Source: Serinibacter arcticus (GTDB lineage Bacteria > Actinomycetota > Actinomycetes > Actinomycetales > Beutenbergiaceae). Taken from it: a stretch of 64,000 nucleotides of DNA. Where the stretch lies: positions 1,488,001 through 1,552,000 of the forward strand of contig NZ_PYHR01000002.1 in the NCBI RefSeq assembly GCF_003121705.1, given 5' to 3'. The position numbers and the translations under genes were made by a program. Of this stretch, positions 19,388-27,809 are shown one piece after another; the first letter of the stretch is position 1; every line of letters begins with the position of its first letter. The notes under the pieces are model-generated. The model was not told the DNA's origin and searched no databases. It saw nothing but the letters and a program-made list of their open reading frames with translations.

Positions 19388-20902
19388 TCAGGCGCCGACC
19401 GGCACCGCCGCCGCCTGCGTGGCCTCGACCTCGGCCCGGTTGGACCGCGTGTGCTTCAGCAGGACGACCAGCGCCGTCGTCACGAGCACGCCGGCGACGA
19501 GCGCGAGGAGGAAACCCAGCGCGTTGCCGACCAGCGGCAGCACCCAGATCCCGCCGTGCGGCGCGACGAGCGTGACGCCGAACGCCATCGAGAGCGCCCC
19601 CGTGACGGCCGAGCCGATGGTGGAGGAGACGATGACGCGCCACGGGTCGGCGGCCGCGAACGGGATCGCGCCCTCCGAGATGAACGAGGCGCCGAGGAGC
19701 CAGGCGGCCTTGCCGTTCTCGCGCTCGATGTCCGTGAAGAGCTTCTTGCGCACGGTCGTGGCGAGCGCGAGGGCGAGCGGCGCAACCATCCCGGAGATCA
19801 TGACGGCGGCCATGATCTTGTACTGCGTGGCGTCGCTCGCGAGCCCCTCCGTCGCGAGCCCGGTGACCGCGAAGGTGTAGGCGACCTTGTTGATCGGACC
19901 GCCGAGGTCGAAGCCCATCATCGCGCCGAGCAGGAGCCCGAGCAGGACGATCTGCGAGGCCGGCAGGCCGTTCAGCCAGGTCGTCAGGCCCTCCATGAGC
20001 GCGGCGATCGGGCGTCCGAGGACCACCAGCATGAGGATGCCGACCAGCGCGCTCGACAGCAGCGGGATCACCACGACCGGCATGATGCCGCGCAGGCCCT
20101 TGGGCACCTTCCAGCGGCTGATCCACAGCGCGATGAAACCGGCGGCGAAGCCGGTGACGAGACCACCGAGGAAGCCGGCTCCGATGAAGACGGACGCGGC
20201 ACCGCCGAGGAAGCCGGGCACGAGGCCGGGTCGGTCGGCGATGCCGAACGCGATGTAGCCCGACAGGACGGGGACGAGGAAGGAGAACGTCAGCTGGCCG
20301 GTCTTGAGGAGCACCACCGACCAGTCCTGCAGCGAGGTCGGGTCGAAGCTCGCCAGGACGGCCGCGGCGTCGACCCCGGTCACCTCGATGGCGCCCTCGG
20401 CGCCTCCCCACGCGACCTGGGCGAGCATGAAGCTCAGGGCGATGAGGATGCCGCCGGCGGCGACGAACGGGATCATGTGCGAGACACCCGTCATCAGCCA
20501 CTGCCGCACGCGCGTGGCGGTCGAGACGGTCCGCGGGTCCACCCGCGCCGGGGCGGGGGCCTTGTCGGCGACGCCCGGGGCGGCGACGACGGGGCCGGCC
20601 TCGACGGCGGCGATCGCCTCGTCCAGGACCTTCTGCGGCTCGTGCACGGCGCGCTTCACGCCGACGTCGATCGTCGGCTTGCCGGCGAACCGCTCACGGC
20701 CCTTGACCTCGAGGTCGGCGGCGAAGATGACGCCGTCGGCGGCGTCGATGACCGAGTGCTCGACCTCCTCGGTCCCGATCGAGCCCTGCGTCTCGACGGA
20801 GACCTCGTGCCCGGCGGCCTTGCCGACCTGCTCGAGCGCCTCGGCGGCCATGTAGGTGTGCGCGATCCCCGTGGGGCACGAGGTGACGGCGACGAACTTC
20901 AT
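19388..20902 (-). CDS. fruA: Fructose-type PTS permease, IIB and IIC domains
   Basis: A 504-residue PTS protein. Residues ~1-100 are a IIB-fructose domain with the phosphorylated cysteine in TSCPTGIAHTYMAAEAL (Cys9). After a Pro/Ala linker, residues ~130-490 are the IIC membrane domain, with GVSHMIPFVAAGGI, the MMGFDLGGPINKVAY loop and SFISEGAIPFAAADP typical of fructose permeases. It imports and phosphorylates fructose (or a related sugar) at the membrane using phosphate from the IIA protein encoded just upstream. Its ATG is at 20902, overlapping the IIA stop. No 1-phosphofructokinase gene is present in the operon. Confidence 0.94.
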   Translation of the reverse strand: MKFVAVTSCPTGIAHTYMAAEALEQVGKAAGHEVSVETQGSIGTEEVEHSVIDAADGVIFAADLEVKGRERFAGKPTIDVGVKRAVHEPQKVLDEAIAAVEAGPVVAAPGVADKAPAPARVDPRTVSTATRVRQWLMTGVSHMIPFVAAGGILIALSFMLAQVAWGGAEGAIEVTGVDAAAVLASFDPTSLQDWSVVLLKTGQLTFSFLVPVLSGYIAFGIADRPGLVPGFLGGAASVFIGAGFLGGLVTGFAAGFIALWISRWKVPKGLRGIMPVVVIPLLSSALVGILMLVVLGRPIAALMEGLTTWLNGLPASQIVLLGLLLGAMMGFDLGGPINKVAYTFAVTGLATEGLASDATQYKIMAAVMISGMVAPLALALATTVRKKLFTDIERENGKAAWLLGASFISEGAIPFAAADPWRVIVSSTIGSAVTGALSMAFGVTLVAPHGGIWVLPLVGNALGFLLALVAGVLVTTALVVLLKHTRSNRAEVEATQAAAVPVGA

Positions 20903-21351
20903 CAGGACACCGCCTCGGTCACGACCGCCGCGACCTGCTCGGCGTCGGCGGCGTCGCGCACGGCGCCCGTGAACGTGGGGCTGACGAGCTTGCGGGCGAG
21001 CTTCGCCAGGATCTTGAGGTGCTCGTCGGCACCCTCGGCCGGGGCGGCGATGAGGAACACCAGGGTGGCGGGGCCGTCGGGGCCCTCGAAGTCGACCCCG
21101 GCCGGAACCGTGGCGACGGCGAGCGAGGGGGTCAGGACGGCAGCGGACTTGGCGTGCGGCAGGCCGATCGCGCCGGGCATCCCGGTCGCCGTCACCGCCT
21201 CGCGGGCCCGCACGTCGGCGGCGAAGGCGGCGGCATCGGTGACGCGGCCCGCGGCGGCGAGTCGCTGGGCCAGGAGGTCGATGACCTCGCCCTTGTCGGC
21301 GACGGCGGCGTTGACGGCGACGAGGTCGGCGGTGATGAGCTGGTCGGACAT
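20902..21351 (-). CDS. PTS fructose-type IIA protein
   Basis: A 149-residue PTS_EIIA_2-type domain. The phosphorylated histidine is in GMPGAIGLPHAKS (about residue 66), and VFLIAAPAEGADEHLKIL is a conserved strand-helix of this family. It accepts phosphate from HPr and passes it to the IIB domain of the next gene. Start ATG 21351 has AGGAG upstream. The preceding 166-base gap to the DeoR gene has only a 9-bp tandem repeat (TGCTGAGGG, about 21440-21463). Confidence 0.92.
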   Translation of the reverse strand: MSDQLITADLVAVNAAVADKGEVIDLLAQRLAAAGRVTDAAAFAADVRAREAVTATGMPGAIGLPHAKSAAVLTPSLAVATVPAGVDFEGPDGPATLVFLIAAPAEGADEHLKILAKLARKLVSPTFTGAVRDAADAEQVAAVVTEAVS

Positions 21352-21517
21352 GAGGGCTCCTTCGGGAGGTGGCTCGATCTCGTGCGTCGCACGTGATCTG
21401 GGTGACGGTCGGACCCGGGCGAGGGACCTGGTGGGGCGGGTGCTGAGGGTGCTGAGGGTGCTGGTCGTGCGGGCGTGGCTTGCTGTGCCGGTGCGGGTGC
21501 CGCTGCCGGCGCTGCGG

Positions 21518-22312
21518 TCAGCGGCCGGGTGGCGCGTGGGTGCCGGTGGGGGGCGCGCGCACGACGTCGACGCCGGCGGCCTCGATCTCGCTGATCAGCT
21601 CGGCGTCCGCCTCGGTGTCGGTGATCAGGGTGTCGATCTCCTCGCACGGCAGGACCGTGATGAGCTCGTCCCGCCCGATCTTGGAGTGGTCGGCCAGGAC
21701 GACGACGCGGCGGGCCGCCGCCGCCAGCGCGGCCTTCACCTCGGCCTCGGCGACGTCGGGCGTGGTCACCCCCTGCTCTCGGCTGATGCCGTTGGCCCCG
21801 AGGATCACGACGTCCGCCTTGATCCGGCTGAGGGCCTGGGTGGCCCACGGCCCGACCGCCACCAGGGTGCGCCCGCGGACGTGGCCGCCGGCGAGGTGGA
21901 GCCTGACGTTCGGGCGGACGGCCACGATGCTGGCGATCGGCAGGGCGTGGGTCACCACGGTGATCTCACGGTCGGTGGGGAGCATCGCGGCCAGCCGGGC
22001 CGTGGTGGTGCCGCCGTCCAGGACGATCGTGGCGACGTCGCCGATGGCAGCCAGCGCGGCCGCCGCGATCGCGTCCTTCGCCGCGGTGTTGACCACCTCG
22101 CGCTCCCGCACGGAGGGTTCGAGCCCCAGTCTCTCGACCGGCACCGCCCCGCCGTGGACGCGGCGCAGGTTGCCGCGCCGCTCGAGGATCGTGAGGTCGC
22201 GGCGGATGGTCTCGGTGGCGACGTCGAGGTCACGGGCGAGGCCGGCGACCTCCACACGCCCCTCGGCACGGGCGCGAGCGACGATCGACGCGTGGCGTTC
22301 GGACGGGTACAT
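21518..22312 (-). CDS. DeoR-family transcriptional regulator, likely of the fructose PTS
   Basis: A 264-residue DeoR-type repressor. The N-terminal helix-turn-helix contains ERHASIVARARAEGR and LDVATETIRRDLTILERRG (residues ~5-40) and LRRVHGGAV. The C-terminal sugar-phosphate-sensing domain has LDGGTTT and GANGIS. Start ATG 22312 follows GAGGAGGT. It is the first gene ahead of the IIA and IIBC genes on the same strand, so it very likely controls them in response to a sugar phosphate, as FruR/DeoR proteins do. Confidence 0.9.
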   Translation of the reverse strand: MYPSERHASIVARARAEGRVEVAGLARDLDVATETIRRDLTILERRGNLRRVHGGAVPVERLGLEPSVREREVVNTAAKDAIAAAALAAIGDVATIVLDGGTTTARLAAMLPTDREITVVTHALPIASIVAVRPNVRLHLAGGHVRGRTLVAVGPWATQALSRIKADVVILGANGISREQGVTTPDVAEAEVKAALAAAARRVVVLADHSKIGRDELITVLPCEEIDTLITDTEADAELISEIEAAGVDVVRAPPTGTHAPPGR

Positions 22313-22366
22313 CGGGGACCTCCTCGGTGAGGTTGCGCTACGTGCGGCGTCCCTGCCGCATGCCCG

Positions 22367-22396
22367 AGTCTGCCCGAGTGGTCGCCGATCCGTCAA
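22367..22396 (-). promoter_or_regulatory. Candidate promoter of the DeoR-PTS operon
   Basis: On the minus strand TTGACG (22391-22396) and CAGACT (22367-22372) are separated by 18 bases. The start codon of the DeoR gene is 54 bases downstream of the -10. The -35 is strong and the -10 is fair. Confidence 0.5.
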
Positions 22397-22498
22397 GCAT
22401 TTCCCTCACACTCCCACACGAGTGGGGCGAAACGGGCGGCGCCGTCGTGGAGACCCACACCGTCCGGCTCGCGACGGACGGTCTGCCCCACGACGCAG

Positions 22499-22530
22499 GA
22501 CGGGCCCCGACCGCGTGGTCGGGGCCCGTC
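22499..22530 (-). terminator. Terminator after fumC
   Basis: A perfect 14-base stem: 22499-22512 pairs with 22517-22530 across the loop GCGT. It lies about 60 bases beyond the fumC stop on the minus strand and upstream of the DeoR promoter, so it separates the two units. Confidence 0.82.
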
Positions 22531-22592
22531 GGGCTGCGCAGGTCGCTGCGCGTGGTGCGTCGTGCGTGGTGCGTCGTGGGAGCGGTCGTGCC

Positions 22593-23993
22593 TCAGTTGC
22601 GCGGCGTCGTCATGGCCGCGACGTCGAGCGCGACGTCGAGCTGCTCCGACGTCACCTCGCCACGCTCCACGTAGCCGAGCTGCTCGACGGCCTCGCGGAT
22701 CGTCACGCCGTTCTTGACCGAGTGCTTGGCGATCGCGGCCGCCGCCTCGTAGCCGATGATCCGGTTGAGCGGCGTCACGATCGACGGCGAGGACTCCGCC
22801 AGCTCGCGGCAGCGGTCGACGTTCGCGGTGATCCCGTCCACGCAGCGCTCGGCGAGCACGCGGGTGACGTTGCCGAGCAGCGTCGTGGACTCGAGCAGGT
22901 TGCGCGCCATCACGGGCAGCATCACGTTGAGCTCGAACAGGCCGGTCGAACCGGAGAACGCGATCGCCTGGTCGTTGCCGATGACCTGCGCGCACACCTG
23001 CAGCGCGGCCTCCGGCAGGACCGGGTTGACCTTGCCGGGCATGATCGAGGAGCCGGGCTGGAGGTCGGGCAGCGCGATCTCGCCGAGGCCCGTACGGGGG
23101 CCGGAACCCATCCAGCGCAGGTCGTTGCAGATCTTCACGAGCGAGACGGCCACCGTGCGGAGCGCGCCCGAGGTCTCCACGAAGGAGTCCATCGCGCCCT
23201 GTGCCTCGAAGTGGTCGTGCGCCTCGACGACCGGCAGCCCGGTCTGCTCGGCGACGTAGCCGATGACCTTCTGCGGGAAGCCCGCGGGGGTGTTGATCCC
23301 GGTCCCGACGGCGGTGCCGCCCTGCGGGAGCTCGGCGAGCCGGCCGAGGGTCGACTCGACGCGCGCGATCCCGTAGCGGATCTGCGTGGCGTAGCCGCGG
23401 AACTCCTGCCCGAGCATGACCGGCGTCGCGTCCATGAGGTGCGTGCGGCCGGACTTCACGACGTCGGCGAACTCCACCGCCTTCGCCTCGAGCGACTCGG
23501 CGAGGGTCGTCAGCCCCGGCAGGAGGACGGTCGTGACGGCCTCGAGGGCGGCCACGTGGATGGAGGAGGGGAAGACGTCGTTGCTCGACTGCGAGGCGTT
23601 GACGTGGTCGTTGGGGTGCACCGTGCGCCCGAGCGCGCGCGTGGCGAGCGTGGCGATGACCTCGTTGGTGTTCATGTTCGAGGACGTTCCGGAGCCGGTC
23701 TGGAACACGTCGATCGGGAAGTCGTGGTCGAGCTCGCCCTCGATGACGCGGTCGGCGGCCACCGCGATGGCGTCGGCGACGTCGCGCTCGAGCACCCCGA
23801 GGTCGGCGTTCGCGCGGGCCGCGGCCTTCTTGATCTGCGCGAGCGCCGCGATGTGGTGCCGCGAGAGGGTGGTGCCGGAGATCGGGAAGTTCTCGACGGC
23901 GCGCTGGGTCTGCGCCGCGTACGTCGCGTCCTTGGGGACCCGGACCTCCCCCATCGTGTCGTGCTCGATGCGGTACTCGGTCTCCGCGGCCAT
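22593..23993 (-). CDS. fumC: Class II fumarate hydratase
   Basis: A 466-residue member of the fumarase/aspartase superfamily catalysing fumarate to L-malate in the TCA cycle. Visible signatures: [14 protein letters not shown] (~residues 100-113), [28 protein letters not shown] and the superfamily signature [12 protein letters not shown] (~320). Length and motifs fit FumC; aspartase is unlikely because of [10 protein letters not shown] and the overall length. Start ATG 23993 has GAGGAG upstream. It appears to be last in the minus-strand unit that begins with the GuaB3 region, or separately transcribed. Confidence 0.95.
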   Translation of the reverse strand: MAAETEYRIEHDTMGEVRVPKDATYAAQTQRAVENFPISGTTLSRHHIAALAQIKKAAARANADLGVLERDVADAIAVAADRVIEGELDHDFPIDVFQTGSGTSSNMNTNEVIATLATRALGRTVHPNDHVNASQSSNDVFPSSIHVAALEAVTTVLLPGLTTLAESLEAKAVEFADVVKSGRTHLMDATPVMLGQEFRGYATQIRYGIARVESTLGRLAELPQGGTAVGTGINTPAGFPQKVIGYVAEQTGLPVVEAHDHFEAQGAMDSFVETSGALRTVAVSLVKICNDLRWMGSGPRTGLGEIALPDLQPGSSIMPGKVNPVLPEAALQVCAQVIGNDQAIAFSGSTGLFELNVMLPVMARNLLESTTLLGNVTRVLAERCVDGITANVDRCRELAESSPSIVTPLNRIIGYEAAAAIAKHSVKNGVTIREAVEQLGYVERGEVTSEQLDVALDVAAMTTPRN

Positions 23994-24016
23994 TGCGGTA
24001 CTCCTCGGTGTCGGTG

Positions 24017-24304
24017 TCAGCGCCGGGACAACTCTGCCACGTCGGCGGTCGCGCGTCGGGCCGCCCGGTCGCGCAGGCCGCGAACCGTGCCGGGGAGGAC
24101 ACCCCCGAGCAGCACGGCCACGACGACCAGGCTCGCGGCGGCCGGCGCCAGGAGGAGGAGCACGCCCACACCCTCCGTGCCCTGTCCGGGGGGAAGCGCC
24201 TGGTGGGCCAGCACCCACGCCCTCGTGAACCAGAACCCCAGACCGAGGACGACCACGGAGACCACGACGGCGATGGCGGTCAGTCTGCGCTCGACGCGGT
24301 TCAC
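24017..24304 (-). CDS. Small two-helix membrane protein of unknown function
   Basis: A 95-residue protein with two hydrophobic helices (residues ~8-32 and ~48-72) and a basic C-terminal tail ([21 protein letters not shown] region). I do not recognise a family. The GTG start overlaps the stop of the dimethylargininase gene (GTGA), which supports it as a real, coupled gene. Codon use is like its neighbours. Confidence 0.65.
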   Translation of the reverse strand: MNRVERRLTAIAVVVSVVVLGLGFWFTRAWVLAHQALPPGQGTEGVGVLLLLAPAAASLVVVAVLLGGVLPGTVRGLRDRAARRATADVAELSRR

Positions 24305-25059
24305 CGCACGCGCACCGAGAGGCACGTGACACAGCCCTCGAGCTTCTCGAACTCGGTGATGTCCGCCGTCACGACCTCCAGGCCCGCGTCCCGCCACTGC
24401 TGCGCCGTCTCGGGGGCGCTGGCCGACATCAGCACGGTGGTCTCGTCCAGGACGACGACGGCGGTGCCGGTCACCTCCGGCACGGCGCGGAACGCGGGGA
24501 ACTGCTCGGGCGCCTCGACCAGGGAGTCGTGGCCGATCACGGTGCCGTCGGGCAGCGCGGTGATCGCGGACTTCAGGTGCAGCGCCGTCGTGACGGGGAC
24601 GACGACGACCTCGCGGCCGGTCGGCTCGAGGATCGCGCGCAGCTGGGCGATACCGGCCTCGTTGGTGCGCGAGGTGTCACCGACGTAGACGCGCATCCCG
24701 ATCTTGAGGATGTCGCCCCCGTCGAGCGTGCCGGGCTCCTCGATGGCGTGGACCGTCAGGCCGAGCGCGCGAGCGGCCGCCTCGGCGCCGGGCTTCTCGC
24801 CGCGGCGGGACTCGGCTCCGGAGCGCGCCAGCACGGCCAGGTCCCCGAAGACGATCACCGCGTCCTCGATGAAGACGCCGTCGGGCTGGGCGTCGGCCGC
24901 CTCGACCTCGACGACCTCCCACCCGCGCGAGGCGAACTGGGCGACGTAGCCCTCCCACTGGCGCAGCGCCAGCGCTGGATTGATCGGCTGCCGCTCGATG
25001 TGGGTGATCTCGCCGTCGGCGAGACGGGGCGAGGGACGGCGCACGAGGAGACGGCTCAT
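24301..25059 (-). CDS. ddaH: Dimethylargininase / arginine-deiminase-fold amidinotransferase
   Basis: A 252-residue protein of the guanidine-group-modifying fold. It would hydrolyse N-omega-methylated arginines to citrulline and methylamines. The active-site residues are visible: the Asp in [20 protein letters not shown], the catalytic His in [16 protein letters not shown] and the nucleophilic Cys in [12 protein letters not shown] at the C-terminus. Length and ending fit bacterial DDAH better than arginine deiminase, which is about 400 residues. Start ATG 25059 has AGGA upstream. It is coupled to the small membrane gene downstream. Confidence 0.88.
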   Translation of the reverse strand: MSRLLVRRPSPRLADGEITHIERQPINPALALRQWEGYVAQFASRGWEVVEVEAADAQPDGVFIEDAVIVFGDLAVLARSGAESRRGEKPGAEAAARALGLTVHAIEEPGTLDGGDILKIGMRVYVGDTSRTNEAGIAQLRAILEPTGREVVVVPVTTALHLKSAITALPDGTVIGHDSLVEAPEQFPAFRAVPEVTGTAVVVLDETTVLMSASAPETAQQWRDAGLEVVTADITEFEKLEGCVTCLSVRVR

Positions 25060-25082
25060 GCGCTCATCCTGGCAGGCGAACC

Positions 25083-25508
25083 TCAGCCGTCGAGGCGGCG
25101 GCCGTAGACCGCGACGTCCTGGGCCTCGTAGCCCAGCGCGGGATAGACGGCCTCGGCGGGGTTGCCGCGTCGGACCATGAGCTGCACCTTGCGCGCGCCC
25201 TGGCGCGCGAGCCAGCCCTCCGCCGTCGTGATCAGCGTGCGGGCGAGGCCCGCCCCGCGACGGTCGGGGGCGACGGCGAGGTAGTAGAGCCAGCCGCGGT
25301 GGCCGTCGTAGCCCGCGAGCACCGAGCCGAGGACGAGGCCGTCCTCGACGGCGACGAGCACCGTCGAGGTCGGACCGGCCAGCGCGTCGTCGAGATCGCG
25401 GTGCGGCGGGTTCCACGGACGCGTCAGCCCGCAGGCCTCCCAGAGGCTGACGACGGCGGCGCGCAGGTCAGGTGTGGCCTCGTCCGTGAGCAGCAGGACG
25501 TCGGGCAC
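25083..25508 (-). CDS. GNAT family N-acetyltransferase (YpeA-like)
   Basis: A 141-residue single GNAT domain. The acetyl-CoA binding motif A is seen as LYYLAVAPDRRGAGLARTLI (~residues 72-91), and the C-terminal RRGNPAEAVYPALGYE motif B is typical of YpeA-type proteins. The acceptor substrate is unknown. The start is taken as GTG 25508; the gene follows GuaB3 by 20 bases on the same strand and may be co-transcribed. Confidence 0.85.
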   Translation of the reverse strand: MPDVLLLTDEATPDLRAAVVSLWEACGLTRPWNPPHRDLDDALAGPTSTVLVAVEDGLVLGSVLAGYDGHRGWLYYLAVAPDRRGAGLARTLITTAEGWLARQGARKVQLMVRRGNPAEAVYPALGYEAQDVAVYGRRLDG

Positions 25509-25528
25509 GGCGCTCGTCCGCCGCGCGG

Positions 25529-26653
25529 TCAGCGCGGCGAGTAGGGCGAGACGACGACCTCGACGCGCTGGAACTCCTTCGCGTCGGAGAAGCCGGTCGT
25601 GGCCATGGCCTTGCGCAGCGCGCCGATCATGTTGAGCGTGCCGTCCGCGCGGCCGCCCGGACCGTGCAGGATCTCGCGCAGCGTGCCGACCGTTCCGACG
25701 CGCACGCGCTCGCCGCGCGGGAGGTCGGGGTGGTGCGCCTCGGAGCCCCAGTGCCAGCCGCGGCCCGGGGCCTCTGTGGCGCGGGCGAGCGCGGCGCCGA
25801 GCATCACGGCATCCGCGCCGCAGGCGATCGCCTTCACGATGTCGCCGCTGCGGCCGACGCTGCCGTCCGCGATGACGTGGACGTAGCGGCCGCCCGACTC
25901 GTCGAGGTAGTCGCGACGGGCAGCGGCGACGTCGGCGACGGCGGTGGCCATCGGCGCGTGGATGCCGAGGCTGGTGCGGGTGGTGTTCGCCGCTCCCCCG
26001 CCGAAGCCGACCAGGACGCCGGCGGCGCCGGTGCGCATGAGGTGCAGCGCGGCCGTGTAGGTCGCGGCGCCGCCCACGATGACCGGCACGTCGAGCTCGT
26101 AGATGAAGCGCTTGAGGTTGAGCGGCTCCGCCTCCGAGGAGACGTGCTCGGCCGAGACCGTGGTGCCGCGGATGACGAACAGGTCGACGCCGGCCGCGAC
26201 GACGGTGCGCCAGTGCTCCTGCGTGCGCTGCGGGGAGAGCGCCCCGGCGACCGTCACGCCGGCGGCGCGGATCTCCTTGATGCGCTCGTGGATGAGCTCG
26301 GGTTGGATGGGCGCGGAGTACAGCTCCTGCATCCGGCGCGTCACGTCGCCGGCGGGGATGGTGGCGATCTCCTCGAGCAGCGGCTCGGGGTCGGCGTAGC
26401 GCGTCCACAGGCCCTCGAGGTCGAGGACGCCGATGCCGCCGAGGCGGCCGAGCTCGATCGCGGTGGCCGGGCTCATCACGGAGTCCATCGGGGCGGCGAC
26501 GACGGGGATGTCGACCTGGTAGGCGTCGATCTGCCACGTCACCGAGACGTCGTCCGGCGTGCGGGTCCGTCGGCTCGGGACGACGGCGATGTCGTCGAAG
26601 GAGTAGGCGCGACGCCCACGCTTGCCGCGGCCGATCTCGATCTCGTTGCTCAC
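25529..26653 (-). CDS. guaB3: GuaB3 family IMP dehydrogenase-related protein
   Basis: A 374-residue TIM-barrel protein of the GuaB3 family, typical of actinobacteria, which lacks the CBS domains of GuaB. It starts with GRGKRGRRAYSFDDIAVVPSRRTR, a hallmark of this family, and has PVVAAPMDSVMSP, VIVGGAATYTAALHLM, and GFGGGAANTTRTSLGI where GuaB carries the catalytic Cys loop. Because the GuaB active-site Cys loop is altered, its reaction should not be assumed to be IMP dehydrogenation. Start GTG 26653. In related genomes it lies close to guaB; here guaB is 14.4 kb away, with the ergothioneine operon in between. Confidence 0.9.
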   Translation of the reverse strand: MSNEIEIGRGKRGRRAYSFDDIAVVPSRRTRTPDDVSVTWQIDAYQVDIPVVAAPMDSVMSPATAIELGRLGGIGVLDLEGLWTRYADPEPLLEEIATIPAGDVTRRMQELYSAPIQPELIHERIKEIRAAGVTVAGALSPQRTQEHWRTVVAAGVDLFVIRGTTVSAEHVSSEAEPLNLKRFIYELDVPVIVGGAATYTAALHLMRTGAAGVLVGFGGGAANTTRTSLGIHAPMATAVADVAAARRDYLDESGGRYVHVIADGSVGRSGDIVKAIACGADAVMLGAALARATEAPGRGWHWGSEAHHPDLPRGERVRVGTVGTLREILHGPGGRADGTLNMIGALRKAMATTGFSDAKEFQRVEVVVSPYSPR

Positions 26654-26809
26654 GGTCACCCAGGCTACCGGCCAGGCCGCTCGCCCGTGCCCGATGTCCA
26701 CGTCGCGGTGGCCGGATCCTCTGCCGCGAGGGCCCCTGCGGCCTCGGATCCACCGGCCCACGGCGTGGACTCCCGGGCGGATGTCGGTGGCCGATGGCAG
26801 GGTGAAGGC

Positions 26810-27646
26810 ATGGCAGGCAGCAGCTGGACGCAGAGCAGGGTGCTCGGCTTCGACACGGAGACCACCGGTGTCGACGTCACGAGCGACCGCATCGTCACCG
26901 CTGCCCTCGTGATGCGCGAGGGCCTGGGCGGGCTGTCCCGCGTCCGCACCTGGATCATCGACCCCGGCGTCGAGATCCCCGAGGCCGCCTCGGAGATCCA
27001 CGGCATCACGACGGCGTACGCGCGGGAGCACGGACGTCCTCCCGCCGAGGTTCTCGAGGAGGTCGCCCAGGCGCTCGCCGGGGCGATGGCCGACGGCGTG
27101 CCCGTCGTCGCGTTCAACGCCTCCTACGACCTGACGATCCTCGAGTACGAGCTAGCCCGGCACGGTCTCCCGACGCTGACCGACCGCCTCGGCCGCGCGC
27201 CCGGCCCGGCGATCGACCCGCTCGTCCTCGACCGCGCGCTGGACCGCTACCGCCCCGGCAAGCGCCGCCTGGGCAACCTCGCCGAGTACTACGGCGTCGT
27301 CGCCACGGGTGAGCTGCACGCGGCCGACGTCGACGTCGACGCCACGCTCGACGTCCTCCGCGCCCTCGTGGGCCGGTTCCCCGAGCTGGCCGAGGTGCCG
27401 CTCAGCGCCATGCACGAGCGCCAGATCCGGGCGCACCACATGTGGGCGCGCGGCTTCAACGCCTGGCTGGTCCAGAACGGCTACGACCGGCCACCGGCCG
27501 ACGGCAGCTGGCCCCTCCAGGGCGACTACGCGCTGGGCGAGGAGATCATCGCCGACATCGTCGCCCGCGCCCGGGCCGCCGCAGCGGCGCAGCGGGTCGA
27601 CCACCCGGTGCCCGTCGCGAGCGCCGCGGTCGCGCACGCGGGCTGA
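26810..27646 (+). CDS. DnaQ-like (DEDDh) 3'-5' exonuclease
   Basis: A 278-residue protein with an exonuclease fold. Exo I is LGFDTETTGVD (residues ~11-21), Exo II is VAFNASYDLTILEYEL (~98-113) and Exo III is the HAADVDVDATLDVL region (~170-183), giving the four acidic residues and a His of the DEDDh type. The C-terminal 80 residues are not recognised. It may act as a proofreading-like or nucleic-acid-processing exonuclease; there is no polymerase domain. Start ATG 26810 has GGTGAAGG upstream. It is divergent from GuaB3. Confidence 0.86.
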   Translation: MAGSSWTQSRVLGFDTETTGVDVTSDRIVTAALVMREGLGGLSRVRTWIIDPGVEIPEAASEIHGITTAYAREHGRPPAEVLEEVAQALAGAMADGVPVVAFNASYDLTILEYELARHGLPTLTDRLGRAPGPAIDPLVLDRALDRYRPGKRRLGNLAEYYGVVATGELHAADVDVDATLDVLRALVGRFPELAEVPLSAMHERQIRAHHMWARGFNAWLVQNGYDRPPADGSWPLQGDYALGEEIIADIVARARAAAAAQRVDHPVPVASAAVAHAG

Positions 27647-27663
27647 CCCGCCACCGCCGGGCG

Positions 27664-27799
27664 CCCGCCCACCCTGCACTTCCGGCTCACCGAGCCAGCA
27701 ACCCGCGCCCCAACCGCGGGCTCACCGCGCCTCGCACCCGCCCACCCCGCACTTCCGGCGCACCGAACCAGCAACCAGCGCCCCAACCGCAGGCTCACC
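27664..27799. repeat. Two 63-bp direct repeats, 73-bp period
   Basis: The stretch 27664-27726 recurs at 27737-27799 with five mismatches in 63 positions, separated by 10 bases. Each copy contains GCACTTCCGG and GCGCCCCAACCGC. It fills the gap between the converging exonuclease and hydrolase genes and has no ORF. Confidence 0.85.
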
Positions 27800-27809
27800 A
27801 CCCGGGCAG

